A DNA stretch of 64,000 nucleotides from Ceratotherium simum simum (Eukaryota; Chordata; Mammalia; Perissodactyla; Rhinocerotidae). The notes beneath the pieces were generated by a model. That model was not told where the DNA came from and ran no database searches. It was given only the letters and a program-made list of their open reading frames with translations. The stretch spans positions 8,976,614 through 9,040,613 of the forward strand of contig NW_004454216.1 of the NCBI RefSeq assembly GCF_000283155.1, in the 5' to 3' direction. The position numbers were made by a program, and so were the translations under genes. Positions 13,729 through 28,700 of this stretch are shown here, in pieces (within the stretch, counting starts at the first letter, position 1; each line of letters begins with the position of its first letter).

Positions 13729-16700
13729 GCCTCTGCATTGAACACAAAGATAATCCCTGAAATCCTCAAAGTATAAATAATGAAGGCAAAAAAACCATCA
13801 AAGCATTGAGTACTTTCATTAAGTCCTTTAAGTTACTTTTTTTCCTATTCAGCTAATCACATAAAATGAAGGTACATCTCCTGATTTCTAAGGTGATATG
13901 AGGGACATGTAAAATCATAGCTTACCTCTTTTAGAGTATTGGGGTTGACAGGAAACCCTTTCCCCCCAGAGAGGCTGGAGTATTTCTTTTCCAAATTACA
14001 AAGATTTTCCTTTTCCTGAAGAAACACAAAATCTATTAAGCTTAGTCAACTTGGATTTCCCTAATGACTAATGATGTTGAATATTTTTTCATGTGACTTA
14101 TTGATTCGTCATATATTTTCTTTTGTGAAGTGTTTGTATTCAAGTCTTTTGCCTATTTTTTAAAAAATTTATTAATTGGGTGTTTATTATTACTGAGTTG
14201 TAGGAGTTTTTAATCTATTCTAGCTACAAGTCCTTTGTCATTGCCTCTTCAAGAAATCTTTGTTTACTCCAAGGCCATGAAGGTGCACTTGCATTCCCAT
14301 ATTTTCTTCTAGAAACTTTATCATTTTAATTTTTATGTGTATGTCTATAATCCATCTTGAATTCATTTATGTGTATGGTGTGAGAATGGATGGTGTTGAG
14401 GTTCATTTTTGTTCATGTTTACTCGGGTGATCCAGCACCATTTGTTGGAAAGACTTTCCTTTCCCTACTAGATTGTCTCAGAGCATTTGTCAAAAATCAA
14501 CGGACAGTATATGTGTGGGTCTAATTCTGGATTCTCTGTTTGGTTCCATCGATCTACAGAGGCACCTTGAGTGAACTCATAATTCTACATGAAGGATAAT
14601 TTCCTCTCTCTTCTCACCCTAAAAATAGCTAAGTAGCTAAGAGGGGAATACTCCAGCTACATTTCTTCTAGGTGGGACCATGCTACAACCTCATCCTTTA
14701 ATCCATCACTCTGGATTTGATTTGTCTCCTGCACCCCGTTCTGGGTCCATCTCATATTTTCATGATCCCAAGAGTCACTTTCCTAGGTAGTGGCCTGCAT
14801 GCAAGGTTCAGTCCTGAAACTAGACCCATCAGCTTTAACTCTTGATGTCTTATCTCTGAAATTAGGCCAGGGACTATGTCATAAAATTAGGCTGCGGGTT
14901 GGGCAAAGGAAACTCTTTACATGTAGCCACTTTAGGTTCTGGGCAGATGGAGACATAGTTCCTTTGGTGAAGATGACCTTGCCACCCACTCAGGGGTTCT
15001 ATCTAGCCAATTAAGCCAAACTAAATCCAATGTCACATTTGCCAGGAAGAATCACAAGCAAATAATTGGAGTTCAAAACACCAGAGCAGCTGAGCCAACA
15101 TGTTTGACAGCAGTCAAAAGAGCAGAATATATTTTACCTATTTGATGAAAAATATAATTTTTTTAAAAGAAGAAAATCAGAAAACGTATAGATTTTCCAC
15201 AGTTTGTATTTTCACACTGTGGAAAAAGCATGAAGAAAACGTCCTTGCTTATTTTCTGAATTATAGTTAATCATTCACAGATCAAGAGCTTATTAATGTG
15301 GAGGATTAAATAAAAATGTGTATAAAAAAGTCTTCCTTAAATTATAACTCACTATTCATTATTAAAATGCATTTGCTTTGAAGGAAGCATCTTTCCTCAA
15401 GTTGGAACCTGTGTTTTATTGTGACCAGTGCTGAAAAGAAAATACTTACTTTTTGCAGCATCATTATTAAATTATTCTTTTCTTTCACAAAATGGTCTTG
15501 TTCTCTCTGAGCCTGCTGGACAATGTGATTGGCTTGCTTTTTCAATGCAGAAATTTTTTCCTGGAGTAAAAAAGATGATCATAGAAAGAGGCACGTTAGA
15601 CATTCAAAGGTTTGCTAGTCTGTCCTGGAAAAGGGAGAAGAGGTGTTTACAACTGGAACAGCAGGGACCCCATTTTCGTTGATCGTAGGCAGTGATTATT
15701 ACCTAGGGACTGTGAGGCAGTTTCTTTGACCCGCCAATGCTTGTACCTAAGTCCAATACAGTTCAAGTGATTTAAAAATCTATTTGAAGAACCCAGAAAT
15801 CAACAGGAAATCTTGCTTTAGACTATAAACGAATTTTTGACATCATCTTGGGAGACGCCTCATGGGAAAAAAACAATGGAATTTCTTACTTAAACTGAGA
15901 GCTTTAGTCACCTTCTTCATCTTCCCTTCCCTCAATTTTATCAGGTTAGTACAGAGCACTGGGGCGTGATTTTAAACTCTGGAACAAGAGCTGAATTCTG
16001 GACATCTGGGTGGTAGGGTTTGGGTGGAGTCAGTAATCTGCATGGCATTCCACAGGGCTGTTTCTAATGGTAATAAGCTGTAAGCCAGCTTTGAGAACTA
16101 TTGAGCAACGGAAACAGAGAAAATTCCAAAATAGACTTTGTTCAGAGAATTACTCTAAATCTAGTTACTATGATTGCAAAAGGAAGTAATTTAAAACACA
16201 TACATAAATTTCTGATTTTCTCTTCTTTGGTTTTCACACGAAAGAAAAAGTTGGATATTATTCACAAACACATCTACAGCACTAAGTAACAATGACTCTA
16301 ACACGTCTCAGTTTACCTAGTTTGGACCACCATTTGGCATATAGATGGCAGGCTCGATAATCTGCAAAATGTGATATGTGATTTAACACACAAAGATATT
16401 CAGACATAAAGATAGGCAGATAGACAGACACATGCTATAGCTATATTAACGATTATTACTGTCACATAACAAGGGGTATATTTGGAATTTTTACATTGAA
16501 CCACATCTGGCAAAAGTACCTTTCTAGTAACAATGTTCCGTTGATATTCAGCCACTTCACGCAGGAGCTGTTGGGTCAGGTTCTCCTTTTCCTCATCCAG
16601 ACGGCTCTCATGCTCAAGCTGCTGGAATTCCAGGTCTTCAAAGTGTTTGCTCTCTACATCCAACAGGTCGGCATCCTTTGGAGAAAAAAGAAGGAAAATG

Positions 16701-19700
16701 AGACGCACCAAAACGGCTGCAGCCTTCTCAGTGTGAAGAAAAAATTATTAAAAGCAAATAGTCCAAAATATCTTTCCAATTACAACACTAACCAGAGTTA
16801 GAACATGATAATCCTCTCTTTTGAGTTAAACTCCAGAGCAGTGACCGTTAGAATGGAAGTGAAAGGGACTGTTGGGTGGGGCAGCACTCATTTCATTATC
16901 GGCTTTAGACTGCTCTGTGGACGTAGGAATTCTTGCTAAAATCTACTAGGCTTTAAAATGGATCATGAAGTAGAAACAGAATTCAGTAAATAACTTATAC
17001 ATTATCTGCAGACCAAAGGTGTAACATAGTTTCTTGATAAAATTCCTATTTTCCATAAATTTTCAAATGAAATGTTACTTTAGTATAGAGATTAAATTCG
17101 AGATTCCAAAGTTATTGACTGTAAAAAAAAAAAGATTCAAAAATTGGCATACGTAATAGACCAGTGGTCTCTTACAGGGATATGTTACCCCAAATGGCAC
17201 ACAACACAATCCACTGGTAGATCTTCTTTAGTTTTTCCTTTTCTTTTACAATTTCTCAATAAATATTCTCTAACGTACATACAGGCAGAATAGTATATGT
17301 ACAACATTTTAAATAAATATATATTTTTGGGGCATGCATGCAGTATATATATTTGTAATATAATAAGACCTATATAATACATACAGTCATGCATGCTCAA
17401 ATAATTTTATTGAAGGGAGAAGGCATCAAAAACATTTGAAGATTAGGGTTCTTAAATTGAACTTCTGTGAATCCCTTAAAATTGTTTACAAACCTCTTTA
17501 CTGGAAAGAGTGGAACCACAGCATTCATCAGGCACAAAGAGTGACTCAAAAGGTTAAGCACGGCTACTCTGGGAATAATCTTCAGGACATTTAAGAAAGA
17601 TCAGATATCATAAAAATCAAATGGTCTGGAATAAGCATTCTCCAACCTATGAGATGTCTGAAGACAGGAACAAATCCGTACCTGTGCAGAGATTGGTGCA
17701 TGTTGTATAAATTATTCTCCATTCTATTTTTTTAAAAAAATCCCTCCTTATTTTTGGAGCCTTTGACAGAACTATAAATGTGGTATATATGGAAGATTTT
17801 TTAAAACAAAAATTCATAAATAATCTATGGTCAAAAAGAAGAGGCAGCTAGGGTCTTTGGCTCACAATTTTACATAGGTAAAAAGAGCCAGGACTTTTTT
17901 TTTTTTCAATCAAAACATCAAAAAGAGATGGATATAAATATATGATAAATTAGATCTATATCAGCATTTAAACCTACCACCTCCTCCCCTAGTTTTTAAG
18001 TGATAAATTAGCCTTTTAATCAAATGGAATACATTTCTATCTCTGGAATGAATTTTATCCTGGGGATGATTCATAGAAGGACTATTAGCTACCATGTAAT
18101 TACAACCAACACTATAGCAACAAGATTATTATGTCAACACAGACAGTGGATTCTCAAAGCTTAAGAGCAGGAAAACAATTTGAAAAATATCTTCAGCATT
18201 TCTTAACTCTTCTTTACACTTTAATTGGCCAAACAGAAAGTGGTCTTGTTTTCAAATTATTGGCTGACGTGTCAAGTTTATCAGACATTTCATGCTTATA
18301 ACTTCTAAAGGAATTAATGAATTTGGACCAAAGCTAGTCACTACTGAAAGAATTAAGAGATAACTCAACTGTTATATCTTGAAACAAAATATCTGCAGTC
18401 TTGAAACAAAACATCAGCTGACATATTTACTCAGACAGGCGTCCATACTAGAGTTTTTAAGGTCTTTCAATTAAACTTGGTTTGTGGCTAAAGGTTATTG
18501 AGATAAAAATTTTAATAAATCTTTTTTTTAGCTTATAAAGCATCTTCATTCAAAGTGGGATATGGCTCACAAGATATACACCATGCTCATTAGTCGCTTA
18601 CTCTACATCTGGTTCATATGCAACATGTGCTGTTTTAACTGCATGAAGGTCACAGAGTTCCTAATTTATTTGTAGTAAATATTTAAACCACTGCATGAAA
18701 ATAATAGCTCACTAGGTAGGAAAGTTGAAAATTAAAGCTAAGCTCGGCACTCAGATTCCGCTGGTGTAATCATCTGATCAAGTCATCTAAACCATTAAAA
18801 TGTGTGTCTATACACTTGTATTGTGAAAGAAAAACAACTTGAAAGGGGAAAAAAAAACTTTTAAAAGATTTTAGATAAGAATAAGAACTCAGGGGGTGGA
18901 ATTTGGGGGCAGGAGTACTTTAATTGAGCACAGAATAATACATACAGGAAGCTGAAAGTCAAGTGTATGACTAGTTGAATGCAAATGTTAACGAAACTTC
19001 ACTCACTAACAGAATAGCACAAATCTCTCCCGGGAGGCGAGCTCCAGGGCCAGGTGTGAAAGGAAAGAAAGCAGCTGCACTAAAGAAAACTGAATGCAGG
19101 TCCTTTTTTCTTTCCAATAACTTTTTAAGAATGTATATGGCAGAAGCTGACATGCAGATCGTTATGTTTTCTTTGCCTAGCAGGGGAACAGAAGGAAGAG
19201 AGTAAATGTGGTATGGCCAGGAGAGATTACAGTAATAGTCTCATGACAGCTCAAGGCCAACTCGGAAAGCACATTGAAACGGGGCTCAGGGTTTGTTAAC
19301 GTTTCTCCATCTTAGGCACTATGATCCAACACTTTAAAGGCATACTTTTGGAATCTGGAAAAAGACAACGGAAACCACCTAGTACAACCTCCGCATTTTA
19401 TCTACGAGGATATGGAGGACCATAGAGGGTGAATGACTTGTCCAAGATTAAAGGATAAATTGATGGTAGAGCCAGTGAGAAAAAAAGTTCTCCTAAATTG
19501 TATTTATCACTGAATACAATTAAAAAAAAAAAATCAAGAGACCAAAAATCAACCATTCAGCTGAGTAAATATCAAAAGCACAAGAAAACTGTCCTAGCCA
19601 GGTGTCTCCTCCATTTAACAGTGGAATCTATCCTGGCAAATGAAAGACACATTTAACTTCTGCTTTCTTTTTCATACTCCTTGTATCTCAGGGAACAATT

Positions 19701-22700
19701 TGATTGGCGAGCCCATATCAACTACATAGAACCACAGGCCCTGAAATCATCATCAGATGAAAACTGAATTCTGACTCTAAAGCAATGATTTACAAGTAAG
19801 AAGCCCAGTCATAAATCCATAGTGTTGCATGCACAAAATCATTCTACAATTTCTGCTTAAGTATTTGAGACAACATACAGTTTAAGAAAATGATTTTCTT
19901 CCTAGTCATTTATTTTCTATTTTGTATGACTTGCCACCTAATGAAGTCAGTTGTAATAAAATCAACTTTATTAAATCTAGTTTAAATGCCTTGGAGAAGC
20001 TTTGTAATGAAATGGTATTCTGAAGTGTTTGAAATCCGATGGGAAATGAGTTGTGATAACACAGGAAGTTCCTAGTATGAATGGCCTTCTCATGAAACCA
20101 ATGAACTTTTTACTGATTAAGCCAAGGACTTCATGAAGAGTTACTTTGGTCATCATCCCTGGAAAACAGAATTAGTAGATCTCTTAATATCAGGTGAACA
20201 GAAGCTACCACAAGCCAGCTTTCTCTCCTAAGGAAAGGGGTTTTATGATAAGAATTTTACACTTTGCTGGGAGAGGAAGAAGAAGGAGTCTTTGCTTTCA
20301 GTTAGTGGAATAGGCTGTCTGCATCATTTCCTTTCCTCTTTGGTAGTCAAAATCCTTAGAACATGTACAAATTTATGAGTTATCCTATAGAATCTAGATT
20401 AAGCATACAGTAATTATTTATATCAGTCTGAGTCTAGGTTATTAACAGAACCTACCAATATTTATTTGAAGCAATGTTTATAAGGAATACAAACAACAAC
20501 TGAATAACTAAAGGTAAGGAAGAACAAAATATATGAGCATGTTTCTGACTCTAAATGAAGTATTATGACAACTGTATAAAATCTTTAGCAATAAGGAGAA
20601 TTGAACACAGTATACAAATACAAAAATCAGTTTCCCAATCTCTTTTGTGAACTGGCATAAACACAAACAAATTATAAACTAAAATAATTTTACAAATACT
20701 ATTATTTTTCCAATCATTTTAATCACAAGATTTCCAGAGAAATCTTTTACCTTCTTACAGCAAATTCAGCTGTACATAATAAAATTAGTAAGGGGAAGAA
20801 ACATTGTTGGAACTCTCTTTGAATATTGTAAGAAATAACAAATATTAGAATTATTATGCTGCAGTTTAACCTGTCTGCATTTGGGACTTATTATTAAGAT
20901 GCTTTCAACCTTTGTAACACCGAAAAGTTTTAACTGTATTTTTTCATAACCTAGTGATAGTCAAAGTATCAAATATTTTTGTATTAAATGTTATCTTAAA
21001 CATTTTCGAGGGTATACTATCTAAACTGATTTTTCAACTTGCCCTTTCCCAAGAAGGTACAGACATAATAACATGAATAAAGCTAGCCTTCCTTTCTACT
21101 CGACGTGGAATCATAAATTGTTAATCATTTAGGACTGGTTACTACCATGTGACTCCTCTAGACATCCAAGACTGTTCATGACCGCTTCCCCAGGGTCACA
21201 GTTTATTTGGGCTGCTGTTTAGGGCAAACAACCCAGTTGTCAAGAGGCTATGAAATATTAACACTGGCCTTGCCAGTGTTCATGAAACTATCCCCTTGGG
21301 AAGTCATATTTTCAGAAGATAACCAGTGTAGTCACGATTAAGGATCAAAGAATAACCTGATAAAGTTCAGCTAGAAGGTCCATGCTCCACTATGTTTTTA
21401 AACATTATAAGCTTGTATGAGAAGATGTTGAGAGCATTAGGAATGCCCTGCATCCTGGGTCTTGGTGTTTGATTCTTGTGATTGTGCTAATGAGTTCAAT
21501 GTCACTAAGAAGCAGAAAGAAAAAGAAAAACAAAAGGATGAGTGATGGTGTGCAGCAAATAAGAAAACAGAATAATTTTTGGACAAGAATATAAAATCAA
21601 GCATAGAAAAAGAGGCATTCAAGGGCAAACAGTGCTCACGATGCAGCAGAGAATGCAGGGAAAGATGTCAGTGGATTTAAATGCTACAATCTTGGTGTCG
21701 GTTACGTGTCAGGAATAGCTCTCCTTTGTTACAAAGAACGACCCCAGAAATATTTTTCCGTTATAAATTAGGTAAAGGACTCTAACAAGGAATTTTTTAA
21801 CTAATTAGCATGGAATAATATGTACTGTCAGCATGCATATTTCTATTTAAAAAGTATCTAATGACCAGAACGTATGCAAATTTATGCTATGTGAAGTAGA
21901 AAGTCACAGATAAGTGGAACTTAATGGAAAAAGCAAAAAACAAAAAGCAACTGGTGCATTCCTGTTTGCTACTGACCCTCTTCAGTTGTTGCTGTAACTG
22001 TTCCCTCATGGACTCAGGACAATTGTCCAGCTGGGTCTTCTGCTCGGAGTAAAGCTCCTGAAGCCTCTCTAGTTTTTCCCTTTCAGCATCAAGCTTTACC
22101 TTCTCCTGAAGTTCAGAAATCAGAAAATAGAAGAACAGAAATTACCTTCACACCCCAGGCAGGCGTTAGTGAACATTTCTCAAGGATAACACAAACAAAC
22201 AAACATACACAAACTCTAGTTATCCTATGAGTGTAAAAACATGTCTTGTTAGTGACTAGGATGAAGGGATATAAATGGAAGTAAAGACAAGGAGGCCCCA
22301 TTTCTTCATTCTCAAAACACGGTCCACTTCATTGGGTACTGGCAAGGACCCCCATCCTACCTTCCTTCCCTCCTTCCTGCTACCATGTTACAAAAGCAGG
22401 GGAAGCAACTGTAATGTTGGTTAATGGTCAACAAAGAACAAAAGAAATGCCAACCGAGTTCACAAGATAGCTTTGCAAAGAGTCACTTGGCAGAGAACTA
22501 GACAAAGAAAAGCAGGCATTTACCTCAAGTACTGTGGTAGTCCAATTTGCTGAAGGCATCTGTTAGGCAAGCTTTGGAAATTATCGAAATTTTGTTCTCA
22601 GGTCAGAGGCAGCCTAGGTGCACTAGTTCATACCTCAGTCATCTGAAACAGTTCTAGCTATTTGGCAAACTTCAGAGCTTAAGCAATTAGAAAATCTGAT

Positions 22701-25700
22701 TCCAAGCAGAGCATCTAATTCAGGGGCTGAGAGAGCTAGTAAAAATGCAAGACTGACAGCAGCAAGGGAAAGGTGTATTAGGCAGCTCAGACACACCGAA
22801 AGTGTGACATTTACGTGGAGATAAAGACTTCCCTACAAGGACTGACATAAAAAATAGCTGAAACACAGACTGTGAAAAAAAGGAGAGGAGAACACTCAGG
22901 GGTCAGAGAATAAAGAGAAATGAGAAGATAGCACTAAATCTCTCCCAGGTCACATACTCCAAAGTGACCCTGGACAGTCTCCAGGGTACAACAGACAAAC
23001 TCTGTGAAACAGGGATTACCTGGCCTCACAATCGAGAAACAAAACTTCAATCTGTTTACTGTCGGTCTTCCCAACTTCTGTCCCGTTGATGGTACTCTGA
23101 ACCCTTAGACCTGCTTCTCTCCTGTGTAACACTCTAGGCCTAAACAAAAGTACGCTATGAAGTGCCACCACGACTTGACCCTCAGTAACCAAAATGACCA
23201 CCACATTACTTTCCTTAGTTCACTCTATGTGAATTGGTAGATATAAGATTGGCTTCTAAGCATTAAACAGAAGGATTTTTTTTAAAGGATGAAGCTCTGA
23301 AGTAGTCCTATTAAAATTATACTTACTCTAATTTCTTCATCCAAATGGCCATGACTTCCTGTGTAAACATATATTTAGATTCTTTATAGAAGATGTATGG
23401 TTTAAATCTAATACTATATGACATCAATACCTATACCAGTTCTCGTGAGTCTCCATTTTTGGCTTAAATTTTAAAATTTCCAAGACATTTTAGAAATGTA
23501 TATTTGGATTTAGAAATGCATTTTTTTCTCAAGATGATTAAATCCAGAAGTCATAAAACTGAGAATCCCACCTCATATATTGATCTAAAAATGATTCTAC
23601 AACTTAACTTTTAGCTGACCATAAAGTTTCTCCAGTCTTGAATGGCAAGGTTGCTCACTGTGCACATCTATTGTGCAGGAGCTGGAGAAAGCAACAGCAT
23701 CCTTCACAGAACAAAGGATTCTCAAGTGTTAATTCATAGTAAAACTGAATATACTTGTACCAGTTAGATTTAGTTTTTAGTTTCAGAATTAATATTATTT
23801 TTCCCTTAATAAAACCAGCAATACAAAACACCTATTGTCTTTTGGATAAGAAAATGTGTTATTTCCTCTGTGTTTGGATCAAAAGTTGACCTATTTACAC
23901 AGCAGAAGAAATTTATCCAAAAAAGAGTTCTATTTCTAGCTACTATATCACCAGATTTTGCAGCAATTCTAGTTCTAAACAGAAAGTTAAACAAATAAGA
24001 AAACTATTCATTCGAATTAAATAGCATATGTGCAAAGCCCTAAAATTTAAATTTATACTTGATAGAAAACATTGATACAATATTTGATAATATGGAAAGG
24101 CACTGGCCTAAAACATAGGTCTCAAATATGAAGAAATAACCAAATTACTCTTCTGATGCTTCAATTTTTTTACTGTTTATAATAAGCACAAATAAACAAC
24201 TAACAAAAAATACCTTATGTTTACACAGTGCCTTCTTTCTAAGGTGCTCAAAACGTTTCGCAATTCCATACAAGGGAGCAGTTAGATGCATTACACAAGC
24301 AGGCACCATCAGAACCTTGCGCAGGTTGTCTGTGGTTTATCAGTAAGGCTGTGGCCACTACCTGGGTCTCGGAGCAAAAGCTCAATGGGGTCAAAATTGG
24401 GGCAAAGGAAGTAAGGGGAGGGATCAAAGAAGGACTAGTGGCAGGTGGGCCCGTCCATAAATCACAGAGGACCACAGAGGTGACATCACTCCTGCAAGAG
24501 CCAGAAGTAGAACTTTGAGCCAGAAAGAAATTAATATTTAATACTCTTCTCTTCTATTTATTGCCCAGGAAGTTTTAATATTCCTCTCTTCTATTTATTG
24601 CAAAGGAAAATTAGCTCTAGGCAAGCAGTTAATTGGAGCTGAAAGTATCACCTTCTACAGCGAAGATAAAATAGATGGATCTAAGTTAGGTGGCATTCCA
24701 GGATTCAGGGACTCTTGCTTTTCACACGTAAAATATTAACACTAGGTGTTATTCCCTTTCTCTAGACTTAAATTGGTAGAGTCACCTATTCTAAATACTA
24801 TAGGCACAGAGATATTTCTAAATACCAAATAGGGAGAGAGTACAACTTTTTTTTTTTAAAACTCATGTATCTATTTTCAGGAAATAAATAAATTACAATG
24901 CATTTTTAATAAATTTAACAAATTTAACTTTGTTGAAAAAATAAGATTACAAGGAATTGGAACATTTCAGGAAAATCCAGATATACAAGGGGATGTTTAT
25001 AAAACCAAGAACAGAATGTGACTCCTCTAGAGACATGGCTGCTTCCGTTAGCACTGTTCTCACATTGACTTGTCCTCTCTTGATGTACTGGTAAATCCAT
25101 TTGGGTCACAAATTCATTGCCAGATTCTGCCTATTTTGTATATTTAAGACAAAGTTCCTAAAGTGTATATAAGGCCAAAGGTAAATTATTCATAAGCAAT
25201 TTAAAATAGAAATCAATATATAAAATCGGGCTTATATTTGCTTTGATAGTGAGTTGTTCATTCACTCACTCAATAAATATTTATAAGGAGATGAGAGGTA
25301 GAGAAAAGACGGAACTTGATCAGTGTGCTCTTGAAGCAATCTATTTAGCTCTGTGGTTCTTGGCCCTGACCGTACAACAGAATAACCTGGGGAGCTTGTA
25401 AATATACTATTTCCCAGGCCTCCACTTAGTCAGAAATCCAGGGACATAAGGCTAGCAAACGAGCATTTTAAAAATCTCTCCAGATTTTCTAATATGCAGC
25501 CAGGTTGAGAAACGTGATTTAGCCACCCAGGACGACGGGAGAGGCAAAGTTAATTAACTACAATTTGATTTCTCTAATGAAGACACAGGACATTAATCCA
25601 GGATCCCCCAAAATTGTTGTGAGAACATTTGACTTCAGCACTTTTACTTCACAGTATAAAAGGCCTCTCTTACAAGTAACATTCCAATTGTAAAATTTTC

Positions 25701-28700
25701 ACATTCAGATTAAATGTCTCAAGGAAACCAAATGAAAAATAATCTGTGAGAGATTCCAATATCCAACATGCATTTGCAGAGGAATGATGCATTTCAAGTT
25801 CAGATGCAACATGATGCTCTTCTAATCATACCAATAATCAGGAGTGGTTATACGTTTACCCTAAATAATTTGAACTTGTACACAAGAGTTTCCAATAATC
25901 TTGAATGAATTTAATAATCCAAAGCTCATCACAGGACCACTTATTTTGCTAGATCTGTGGTTAGAAGACAACAACTTTCTCTCTTTTAAGTTGTATTCTT
26001 GAAGAAAGGAACTGAAATTTAACTTGCTGGCTGTATTTGAATTTCACTACTACACAGAAAATTCTTTAATAACAATGAAAAAATCATTTTACTCTACCAA
26101 AGTGTGAAAAACTTGGTAAGTGGATGGTTCAAGGTTACCCTGAAAGGATGCTTGCTTTATCAACTTGTAGGGCTTCCGGATAAAATAGAAGACACCCAGT
26201 TAAATTTGAATTTCACATGAACAACAAATGATCCTTTAATGTTAAGTACGTCCCAAATGCATCATTACACACACACACAAAATTATTCTCTGTTTCTCTG
26301 AAATTCAAATTTAAAAGTAAGCATCCTATATATATATGTTTTTTGCTAAATCTGGCAACCCCATTAGCTTGATAAAGATTTTCTTAAAAATTAAGATCCA
26401 CCTTTGTAAGTTCCAAAATGTTTAGCACAGAACCCAGCACACACTAGGTACTCAGGCCATGTTTCATGAAATACTAGGTCAAGTTTGGAACTGATGGAGA
26501 GATGTGTTCAAATTCATAGTCCCTAAGACATCATTTTTAAGGTTGGTCCATCCAAAGTCCTCTCCACACACCCTGAGAATCCCTTTCCTTCCGGTTCCTA
26601 AACTCTGTGGGGTTGTCCAGGAGGCAAACGTCCTCGTAGGCTCATAGATTAGGCAATTGTTTTAGGCCCCAAATCACTTATCTGAAATTCTTAAGGACAG
26701 ATGTGTTCCAGATTTCAAAATATTCTGAATTTTATCGAGGTAACACAGTTCATATAGCATATATTATATGGCATTTCCAGTGAGGTCTGGGGCAGTACCC
26801 TGTAATCAAACCTGTTTCTCTCTGCAGTTACTTGTGAATATTTACACCAAGTGTGAATATCAGTCAAAGTGAGGTTTTGCAACCAACTAAGTTTTGGTGT
26901 CAATCTTACAAAAGGACTGTTTTTTCCCACAAAACTTTTCAGACTTTGCAACTGCAGAGGAAAGATTATGGATCTGTGTTAACAAATGCTGACTGCTGAG
27001 AACTCATTCTCTGCTTGCCTCTAAAGAGGCACATCCTTATATTTCTTAGGATTTCTTGTCCTTTTGCTTTGACATTTTAATCACACAATTGATGGATACT
27101 TAGTGTAGGAAAAAACTGGAAAATCAGAACCCTAAGGATTTATGTAACCAAAAAACCACCAGAAAAAAATAACCCTAATCTGGAATCCTGTTGATTTAAT
27201 CCCCAAATCCCACGATATATTTCCTCTTCCTCTAACCAGGGAGCTGCCTTTGAAATGTAAGAAAGAGGCTCGGGAAGGGCTGGGTCCCTTCTGAACACTA
27301 GCTGTGACTTGGCCTGCGCTCTGCGCTCAAGAGGCATTAACACTTTGCTGAGGAATTCAGGGCCAGGCTCTCTGTCCTCCCCTGGCTCTGAGGGAAGGAT
27401 GGGGAGGAAGTAACAGGTACTTTGGCAGGATAATAATGGAGAATAAAATTTAACCATTTAAGATACAATGATACATGCTTATTGTCAAAAAATTAGTCAA
27501 ATAAAGATTTCACTCAGGAACATATTGCATGGCATAGAGTGATTTAAGCTTCAGGTCACACCTTTAAGTGTGTTTAGCTATAAAAGTGCACAGGTCAGGA
27601 TGGCTACAAAATACTGTAATTTATCTATGTGAGGACAGGTCCTTAAACAAAAGGATGGTTTGAGCTTTATGATTACCATCTCGGTAATGGAAAGATTCTT
27701 CAATAAGACTACAGAAGCGGAGCCTTTCCTTAACCATTTTACTTAATTTCAGTACAACTGACTTTTCATTTTTTTATATTAAGGAACAGAAGTGAGAAAC
27801 AGATAATGCAAAAATAGAGGAAATTAAAAACTATTTTTAGTTTTGATTTTAATATAGCCAAAAATAGACAAAGACAGAAAGAAAATCCACATAAACCAAT
27901 GCATATGTCCATACTTTCTCAGCAATTGCCCCAAACTGGGCTTTGCCTCGAGGTGGGGGAGTGGAAGGGAAGGGAAGCCAGTTCCACAACCAGCCTTTGC
28001 CCAAACTGAGCTTCATGGTTCTGCGGCTTCCACCATCTCAGTCACCAAGCCCGTTAAACTAAAACAGTTTACTAGAGCAGAGGTCAACAATCCTCTCTCC
28101 TTTCACTCACCCCAAGAAAACATGATAGCCTCTTTGCCTACTGCTTCATCAAATAAACACCCACTCTGGCCTTACACTCGAGTCAGATACTCATATTTGT
28201 TCAGAGTGTATCTACGTTCACAGAGACTCTATCTGTGATGTGGCTACTGTCTGAGAACACAACAGGCAGGTGGCTTTTAGCTCAGGGCCAAATGGAAACA
28301 GGCTTACTGCTGCTTTTGACAGCGGTACCCATAAGGGCAGTGAAAGGTCAGCCCAGGGAGCTGCTGTAAAAATGTTCAATAAATATATAATTGAATACAT
28401 TGTATTTTATGTTGAATATATAATTATGTGTGTAGTTTATATGGTAACATATGACAAATGGTAGTCATCTAAAATATGTATTAATTTTTATATATATAAA
28501 ATATATACATAAACTTGTATAAAAATATATGTAAAATATGTAGTAATTTATAATACATAAAATAGAATCATAGTTCCCAAATCAGCTAAAAGAAATAATA
28601 CTGAAGACTGGTCTTGAGAGCCAAGGAAACGACATCAGTAATTTCACACTAGGATTTGAACTCTGAGGTGTTGGTGAACCTTCCTCCCGTGGCTCCAGGC

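Larger units (their letters stand above)
10702..13925. other. Intron between coding exons 8 and 9
   Basis: A 3.2-kb intron with two AC microsatellites, a short AG repeat and an L2 remnant. The stretches 10702-11320, 11361-12180 and 13060-13690 show nothing beyond AT-rich and purine-rich intronic sequence. Confidence 0.8.

Noticed and set aside
27140..27457. 105-codon minus-strand open frame with an acidic stretch
   Set aside because: It is in sense orientation with the gene, but I saw no convincing acceptor-donor pair and no resemblance to PHLDB2.
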